From NCBI RefSeq assembly GCF_913775425.1, contig NZ_CAJYIS010000055.1, positions 1-39,446 of the forward strand: a DNA stretch of 39,446 bases, read 5' to 3'. This document shows, piece after piece, positions 34,447 to 39,446 of the stretch. Below the pieces are notes generated by a model that saw only the letters and a program-made list of their open reading frames with translations, was not told the origin of the DNA and made no database searches. This DNA comes from an uncultured Enterococcus sp. (GTDB lineage: Bacteria > Bacillota > Bacilli > Lactobacillales > Enterococcaceae). The stretch's first letter is position 1, and every line of letters starts with the position of its first letter. Both the position numbers and the translations under genes were made by a program.

Positions 34447-36147
34447 ATGAAAAAATTAACAGTTGGTTTAATTGTAAGCGGTATATTTTTTACGGGGATA
34501 CTTGCTGGATGTCAACAGACAACCAAAGAAGAACCGACACAAGAAACAACACAACAGCATGCAGAAAATAAAGAAACTATTGTTACAACGAAATATGGAA
34601 AAGTCGAAGGATCGATTCAAGATGGTGTACGGTTGTGGCAAGGTATTCCTTATGCAGCCGATCCGTCAGGTAGCAACCGTTGGAAAGAACCTCAAGACCC
34701 TCAATCATGGGAGGGAATAAAAAAAGCGACTGCACCAGGAAATGTAGCGATTCAAGCTTCTGCAGATGGGATCATTGGTAGTGAAGACGCCTTAAATTTA
34801 GATATCTATCGCACAGATACGAATAAAGATAAACTTCCAGTATTAGTCTATGTTCATGGTGGAAATAATCAAACTGGAAATGCTCAAGAGCTTTCAGGCG
34901 CCTCTTTTGTCAAAACACATGATGCAATCATGGTCTCAGTAAACTATCGTCTAGGAGTTTTAGGCTTTAATCCCTTACCTGCTTTGAAACATGGTACGGA
35001 GCTTGAAAATTCAGGTAATTATAGTTTATTGGATTTGAACAAGTCTTTAGAATGGATCCAACAAAATATTGCAGCATTTGGTGGAGATCCAGAAAATGTC
35101 ACGATCTCAGGGTTTTCAGCAGGTGGACGTGATGTTATGGCGATGTTGATGTCTCCTATTTTTGAAGGGAAGTTTCAAAAGGCGATCTCATTTAGTGGTG
35201 GGATGACGATTGCGGACGAAGCAGAGAGTCAAGAAATTTTTGCAGAAGCATTAGCACCATTGGTTGTAGAAGATCAATTGGCTACTTCAAATGAAGAAGC
35301 AAAAAGTTGGTTGTTACAAGACGATACAAAGGTGAAGGATTATTTATATGGATTAGATAGCAAACGTTTAGCACCATTAATGGGAAATGCAGGGATTCGT
35401 ATGCGTGTCTTTCCTCATCTGTATAATGATGGAGTAGTTTTACCTAAAGAAGGATTTCAAGGTGAAATCAAAAATGATGTCCCGTTGTTAATGATTACAG
35501 GCGATCGTGAATTTTCATTATTTGGTCGCTTTGATTCCTACTTTGCTGAATATATTGCTGATGGTCGCATCGATACAGATCCTAACATCAAAGCGCAGTA
35601 TGATTTTATCAATAAATATGGTGGAGAATTATATAGTTTATTTAATGTACAAGAGTCGGCTGAGACATTAGGTACGAAATATCAAAAACCAATCTATGCA
35701 ATGGAGCTTTTATTTGGACAAAATGCAGCTGTTGTTGGGGAAGAGATGGCGAAAATCGGCTCGTTTCATGGTGTATTTGTTCCATTGTTAGATCAAGATA
35801 ATCATAATTATGATGCTTTAGTGAAAGATGGGTACAATTCAGTGGGTGCGAAAACTTTGAGTGATGATTTCCAACAAACTCTATTTTCATTTATTCAAAC
35901 AGGAAATCCAGATTTTAAGGGAATCAAGTGGCAGCCTTGGAACCAATCAGACGGAGATATTTTATACTTAGACGCAGATAAAGAAAATGTTATTGCAACA
36001 GTCGAGAAAAAAAGCTATACGTATGAAGATGTCTTACGCGAAATGGAGCAAGATACCAGTATTTCTAGTGAAGAAAAACAAGTATTAATCAAACAAGTAC
36101 TAAACGGTCGATGGTTTAGTGAACGATTGGATCAGCTAAACGAGTGA
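34447..36147 (+). CDS. Lipoprotein carboxylesterase (type B)
   Basis: A 566-residue alpha/beta-hydrolase with an N-terminal lipoprotein signal. The lipobox is LAGC with lipidated Cys22, followed by a Gln/Thr/Glu-rich tether. Type-B motifs seen are GIPYA near the start, EDALNLDIYR, the oxyanion strand VYVHGGNNQTG, the nucleophile Ser in ISGFSAGG, an acidic residue in GDREFSLFG, and the His in GSFHGVFVPLL. It should be an ester hydrolase facing the outside; the substrate is unknown. AAGGAG precedes the ATG. It lies in the same orientation as the GH1 gene but after a terminator. Lipid-anchored type-B esterases are uncommon, which makes it notable. Confidence 0.87.
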   Translation: MKKLTVGLIVSGIFFTGILAGCQQTTKEEPTQETTQQHAENKETIVTTKYGKVEGSIQDGVRLWQGIPYAADPSGSNRWKEPQDPQSWEGIKKATAPGNVAIQASADGIIGSEDALNLDIYRTDTNKDKLPVLVYVHGGNNQTGNAQELSGASFVKTHDAIMVSVNYRLGVLGFNPLPALKHGTELENSGNYSLLDLNKSLEWIQQNIAAFGGDPENVTISGFSAGGRDVMAMLMSPIFEGKFQKAISFSGGMTIADEAESQEIFAEALAPLVVEDQLATSNEEAKSWLLQDDTKVKDYLYGLDSKRLAPLMGNAGIRMRVFPHLYNDGVVLPKEGFQGEIKNDVPLLMITGDREFSLFGRFDSYFAEYIADGRIDTDPNIKAQYDFINKYGGELYSLFNVQESAETLGTKYQKPIYAMELLFGQNAAVVGEEMAKIGSFHGVFVPLLDQDNHNYDALVKDGYNSVGAKTLSDDFQQTLFSFIQTGNPDFKGIKWQPWNQSDGDILYLDADKENVIATVEKKSYTYEDVLREMEQDTSISSEEKQVLIKQVLNGRWFSERLDQLNE

Positions 36148-36195
36148 TACGAAAAAACATGCTCTTTATTAAACAAGAGCATGTTTTTTCGTATC
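36146..36195 (+). terminator. Long perfect-stem terminator after the carboxylesterase
   Basis: A 21-bp perfect inverted repeat (36146-36166 with 36175-36195) has an 8-nt loop and a T6 run inside the 3' arm. It includes part of the stop codon. Confidence 0.88.
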
Positions 36196-36273
36196 TATAT
36201 GTTTAAAAGTAAGGTACACTATCATTATAGTAATAAAAACTAAAATCAAGTTTAGTCAAGGAGGTTCTTTATT

Positions 36274-37773
36274 GTGGAGGAATTATTCGCATTACAAAAT
36301 GGATCAGATATTAGAGGGATTGCAATTGAGACAAAAGAACATCAAGCCAATTTAACACCAGCAGCTGTTGAAGCGATTGCGTATGGAGTTGTTTCTTGGT
36401 TAAATGAACACAAAAAAATATCACAGCCTTTAAAAATCGGTGTTGGTCGCGATAGTCGCTTGAGCGGACCGAATTTAGTGACAGCATTTATTAAAGCCCT
36501 AGTGCTACAAGGTGTTGAAGTAGTTGATTTTGCAATGGCTACGACACCAGCCATGTTTATGGCGACTCAATTTAAAGAATTTGATTGTGATGCAGGAATC
36601 ATGTTTACTGCAAGCCATTTACCTTACTATTTCAATGGAATCAAAATTTTTAGTCGTGATGGCGGAGCAGAAAAAAGTGATATTCGCTTTATTTTAGAAC
36701 ATGCTAAAGTCCAAGGTATATCGCAACAGGGTACGGTTCAACAAGCCGATATTTTAACGCCATATGCAAATGATCTAGTAGAAAAAATCAAACAAGGAAT
36801 GAATGCTACAACCAATCAACCATTATCTGGTTGGCATATTTTAGTCGATGCGGGTAATGGCGCGGGAGGCTTTTTTGCAAAAAAAGTACTAGAAGTTTTA
36901 GGTGCAGATACTACTGGTTCACAATTTTTAGAACCTGATGGCGCTTTTCCAAATCATATCCCAAATCCCGATAATAAAGAAGCCATGGCTAGTATCAAAG
37001 AAGCTGTTTTGACCCATCATGCTGATCTAGGTGTGATTTTTGATACAGATGTCGATCGTTCAGCCGTTGTCACGAAATCGGGAGCTGTGATGAATCGTAA
37101 CAACTTGATTGCTGTTTTAAGCCAAATTATTTTAGGCGAATATCCAGGTACAAGTATCGTAACGAATTCACCAACCTCAGATCATCTAAAAACCTTTATC
37201 GAATCCCTTGGTGGTAAACAAGTTCGTTATATTTCAGGATACCGCAACGTTATCAACAAAGCAGTCGCTTTAAATCAACAAGGTATCGATTGTCAACTAG
37301 CGATCGAAACAAGTGGTCATGCAGCCTTTAAAGAAAATTATTTCTTAGATGATGGTGCCTATGTAATCGCCAAGATTTTAATGTTGCTACCAACATTAGT
37401 CGAACAACAAAAAAGTTTAGACGACTTAATGGCAGATTTAAAACAACCTGCAGAAACAAAAGAGATCCGCTTTTTAATCACAGAAGAAGCGAGAGTAAAC
37501 GGTCAAAAAGTTATTGATTCTTTCCAGTCATTTACTGAACTTGGCTTTACTTTAGATCCAGAAAATGAAGAAGGAATCCGTATGAAAATCAGTGCACCGT
37601 ACGGATCAGGTTGGTTCTTGCTTCGTTTGAGTTTGCATGAACCGTTACTTGTATTGCAGATGGAAAACGATGAAAAGGGGCATTTGAAAACGATCGCCGC
37701 GCTTATTGCAAAGCAAATTGCTCAATTTCCAATGATTGATCAAACGAATATGACGACTTTTTTGGCGGAATAG
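36274..37773 (+). CDS. Phosphohexomutase (phosphomannomutase/phosphoglucomutase family)
   Basis: A 499-residue alpha-D-phosphohexomutase. The phosphoserine loop is TASHLPYYFNG (an L in place of the more usual N after His). The metal loop is DTDVDRSA and the sugar-binding loop is ETSGHAAF. The four-domain order is intact, ending in a phosphate-binding segment (SGWFLLRLSLHEP). It interconverts hexose 1- and 6-phosphates. The preference (mannose or glucose) cannot be read from the sequence. It starts with GTG at 36274, with AAGGAGG 8 nt upstream. TATAGT at about 36227-36232 is a possible -10. It lies upstream of nagB, fitting amino-sugar/hexose phosphate metabolism. Confidence 0.88.
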   Translation: MEELFALQNGSDIRGIAIETKEHQANLTPAAVEAIAYGVVSWLNEHKKISQPLKIGVGRDSRLSGPNLVTAFIKALVLQGVEVVDFAMATTPAMFMATQFKEFDCDAGIMFTASHLPYYFNGIKIFSRDGGAEKSDIRFILEHAKVQGISQQGTVQQADILTPYANDLVEKIKQGMNATTNQPLSGWHILVDAGNGAGGFFAKKVLEVLGADTTGSQFLEPDGAFPNHIPNPDNKEAMASIKEAVLTHHADLGVIFDTDVDRSAVVTKSGAVMNRNNLIAVLSQIILGEYPGTSIVTNSPTSDHLKTFIESLGGKQVRYISGYRNVINKAVALNQQGIDCQLAIETSGHAAFKENYFLDDGAYVIAKILMLLPTLVEQQKSLDDLMADLKQPAETKEIRFLITEEARVNGQKVIDSFQSFTELGFTLDPENEEGIRMKISAPYGSGWFLLRLSLHEPLLVLQMENDEKGHLKTIAALIAKQIAQFPMIDQTNMTTFLAE

Positions 37774-37794
37774 TCAAAATGGTCTAGACAATAC

Positions 37795-37823
37795 TTGCAT
37801 TTTTTAAAGGGATATGATAAATT
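37795..37823 (+). promoter_or_regulatory. Sigma-A promoter of nagB
   Basis: TTGCAT (37795-37800) and TAAATT (37818-37823) are 17 nt apart. The -10 overlaps the NagR-type palindrome. Confidence 0.55.
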
Positions 37824-37837
37824 TGGTATATACCAAA
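37822..37837. promoter_or_regulatory. NagR/GntR-type operator upstream of nagB
   Basis: TTTGGTATATACCAAA is a perfect 16-bp palindrome. It resembles the dre sites (ATTGGTATAGACCAAT-like) bound by the GntR-family regulator NagR/YvoA. It lies at the transcription start, 18 bp before the nagB start codon. Confidence 0.7.
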
Positions 37838-37854
37838 AAGAGAGGTGCAACGAA

Positions 37855-38562
37855 ATGAAACTTATTCAAGTAAACAATGCAGTAGAAGGTGGCAAAAAAG
37901 CTTTTGAATTGGTGCAAAATGCAATGGATAACGGCTTACAAACGATGGGATTAGCAACTGGGAGTACTCCTGAAACGTTATATCAAGAAATGGTTGCCAG
38001 TGATTTAGATTTTTCGGCACTTACTTCCGTTAATTTAGATGAATATGTTGGACTTTCAGCGACTGATCCTCAAAGTTACCATATGTACATGCATGAACAT
38101 TTATTTGCAAAAAAACCATTTAAAGAAAGCTATATCCCAAATGGGAAAGCAGAAGATTTAAATCAAGAATGCCAAAGATATGAAGAGATTTTAACGAATC
38201 ATCCAGTCGATTTACAGATTTTAGGAATCGGACGTAATGGACATATCGGATTTAATGAACCGAATACACCTTTTGATACGCCAACGCATGTGGTCGAATT
38301 AACTGAATCGACGATAAAAGCAAATCAACGTTATTTCGATAAAATTGAAGACGTACCGACTAGAGCGATTTCGATGGGAATTCAATCGATTATGCAAAGT
38401 AAAGCAATCGTGTTGCTTGCATTTGGTAAAAGCAAAGCACAAGCGATCAAAGGGATGATCGAAGGACCGATCACTGAAGATTTACCTGCGAGCGTGTTAC
38501 AAAAACATCCAAATGTGACGATTATTGCCGATGAAGACGCAACTTGTGAATTAAATCGATAA
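37855..38562 (+). CDS. nagB: Glucosamine-6-phosphate deaminase
   Basis: A 235-residue enzyme that converts glucosamine 6-phosphate to fructose 6-phosphate and ammonia. Visible motifs are [12 protein letters not shown] (phosphate loop), NLDEYVGL (catalytic Asp/Glu), and [14 protein letters not shown] with the ring-opening His. The length is that of the short Firmicutes form without an allosteric C-terminal extension. The ATG at 37855 has GAGAGGTG upstream; the longer frame from 37795 starts in the promoter. The perfect NagR-type operator predicts induction by amino sugars. nagA is not in the window. Confidence 0.95.
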   Translation: MKLIQVNNAVEGGKKAFELVQNAMDNGLQTMGLATGSTPETLYQEMVASDLDFSALTSVNLDEYVGLSATDPQSYHMYMHEHLFAKKPFKESYIPNGKAEDLNQECQRYEEILTNHPVDLQILGIGRNGHIGFNEPNTPFDTPTHVVELTESTIKANQRYFDKIEDVPTRAISMGIQSIMQSKAIVLLAFGKSKAQAIKGMIEGPITEDLPASVLQKHPNVTIIADEDATCELNR

Positions 38563-38569
38563 TTTGAGT

Positions 38570-38599
38570 AAAGAAGGAGAGCATCTCCTTCTTTTTTTT
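38570..38599 (+). terminator. Terminator of nagB
   Basis: AAAGAAGGAGA pairs with TCTCCTTCTTT around GCA, followed by a T-run. Confidence 0.9.
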
Positions 38600-38673
38600 G
38601 TTACAATAATGAAGAATACCAATTGTAACTGTAGATTGGCAGAAAGTTTTGAGGATTAAAGGAGGATGTTATC

Positions 38674-39348
38674 ATGGCAAAAATTATGATTGTAGAAGAT
38701 GAAAAAGTAATTCGCGAATTGATCAGCGAAGAACTTGAAAAATGGCAATTTGAAACATGCGGTACGACTGATTTTCAAAAAGTATTTGATGATTTTCAAA
38801 CAGAGCAACCACAACTTGTGTTATTAGATATCAATTTACCTGTTTTTGATGGCTATTATTGGTGTCAAAAAATCCGTGAAATCTCAAAAGTTCCAATTAT
38901 TTTTATTTCAAGCCGCAATACCAATATGGATATGATTATGGCAATGAACATGGGGGCCGACGATTTTGTAACGAAGCCGTTTGATTTGGACGTCTTAGTC
39001 GCAAAGATCAATGCATTATTACGTCGCTCATATAATTATGTAGAAGCGAATCAAGAAACGCTTTCACACAATGAATTAGTATTAAACGTTGACAATAGTA
39101 GTGTGGAGATCAAAGGAGAACTTGTCGATTTAAGTAAAAACGAATATCGTCTCTTGTATATTTTAATGAAAAATCATGGTAAGATTTTAAGCCGTGAAAA
39201 ATTACTGCGTGCTTTGTGGGATGATGAACGATTTGTGGATGACAATACACTAACAGTCAATATCAATCGCTTGCGTCGCAAAATCGAACAAGCAGGTGTT
39301 TATGGTTATATCGAAACAAAAGTTGGCCAAGGCTATATTGTGCCGTGA
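38674..39348 (+). CDS. OmpR-family response regulator (BceR-like)
   Basis: A 224-residue response regulator. The receiver domain has the acidic pocket (VEDE), phosphoacceptor Asp52 (LLDINLPVFDG), and TKPF with its Lys. The C-terminal winged helix (about 130-224) ends VNINRLRRKIEQAG...VGQGYIVP. The stretch DGYYWCQKIREISKVPIIFISSRNTNMD is the signature of BceR/SapR-type regulators, which usually respond to cell-wall antibiotics with a paired ABC transporter. AAAGGAGG precedes the ATG. The partner kinase starts directly downstream. Confidence 0.92.
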   Translation: MAKIMIVEDEKVIRELISEELEKWQFETCGTTDFQKVFDDFQTEQPQLVLLDINLPVFDGYYWCQKIREISKVPIIFISSRNTNMDMIMAMNMGADDFVTKPFDLDVLVAKINALLRRSYNYVEANQETLSHNELVLNVDNSSVEIKGELVDLSKNEYRLLYILMKNHGKILSREKLLRALWDDERFVDDNTLTVNINRLRRKIEQAGVYGYIETKVGQGYIVP

Positions 39349-39357
39349 GGATAGATG

Positions 39358-39446
39358 ATGACGATACGCAATTATATCAAAGACCAATGGTTGACTTATC
39401 TAGGATGGCTGATTTTTTTTCTATTAACGATCTTTGTCATGTGGCT
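39358..39446 (+). CDS. Sensor histidine kinase, N-terminal fragment (3' truncated by window)
   Basis: Only the first 29 codons are visible. They start MTIRNYIKDQWLTYLG and then enter a hydrophobic helix (WLIFFLLTIFVMW). GAGG lies 7 nt upstream of the ATG at 39358; the ATG at 39355 is also possible. Position 9 nt after the response regulator, and a short N-terminal segment running straight into a TM helix, fit an intramembrane-sensing BceS-like kinase. The catalytic part is outside the window. Confidence 0.75.
   Translation, partial: MTIRNYIKDQWLTYLGWLIFFLLTIFVMW

Overview
The window looks like chromosomal DNA of a low-GC Gram-positive coccus of the Lactobacillales, most likely Enterococcus or a close relative. 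The reasons are the AT-rich sequence, strong AGGAGG-type ribosome binding sites, CcpA (cre) sites, a pyruvate oxidase, a prmA-rsmE-rel-dtd housekeeping block, a DUF3013 protein, Mga-like regulators, WxL / DUF916-DUF3324 surface proteins, and a BceR-like response regulator. No rRNA, tRNA, integrase, transposase or CRISPR array was found.

Layout. (1) 1-5540: the end of a CAP-domain protein, a UPF0145 protein, a pyruvate oxidase (minus), a LacI-type repressor (minus) and a divergent GH4 6-phospho-beta-glucosidase. The last two share an intergenic region with a perfect palindrome and two cre sites. A composite palindromic element follows at 5368-5538. (2) 5537-8529: universal stress protein, a small membrane protein, PsiE, a 6S RNA on the minus strand (about 6982-7188) with its own sigma-A promoter, and RarA. 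(3) 8666-13627: DUF3013 protein, PrmA, RsmE, bifunctional Rel and Dtd, all forward. (4) 13753-17059: ribose locus, with rbsR followed by rbsK-rbsD-rbsU and a perfect RbsR-type operator.

(5) 17274-31731: the most distinctive part, a cell-surface island. It holds a Mga-like regulator, then a secreted wall hydrolase (lysozyme-like plus NlpC/P60 domains on a Ser/Thr-rich stalk). Next is a roughly 9-kb operon coding for a 1504-residue Gly/Asn-rich repeat protein ending in a WxL domain, a small LPSTG protein, three paralogous WxL proteins, a DUF916/DUF3324 membrane protein and a two-TM sortase. After a terminator comes a second Mga-like regulator, a paralogue of the first. Together these could recruit, display and anchor a large surface structure, with the hydrolase remodelling the wall. 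That is inference from content and order.

(6) 31834-39446: Tyr phosphatase; a GH1 6-phospho-beta-glucosidase whose 330-nt leader carries a cre, a sigma-A promoter, a BglG/LicT-type antiterminator target overlapping a terminator, and a GntR-like palindrome; a lipoprotein carboxylesterase; a phosphohexomutase; NagB with a NagR-type operator; and the start of a BceRS-like two-component system cut by the window end.

Start codons were moved downstream of the longest possible frame wherever a good ribosome binding site or family alignment required it. Family names come from recognising motifs by eye; no database search was possible.
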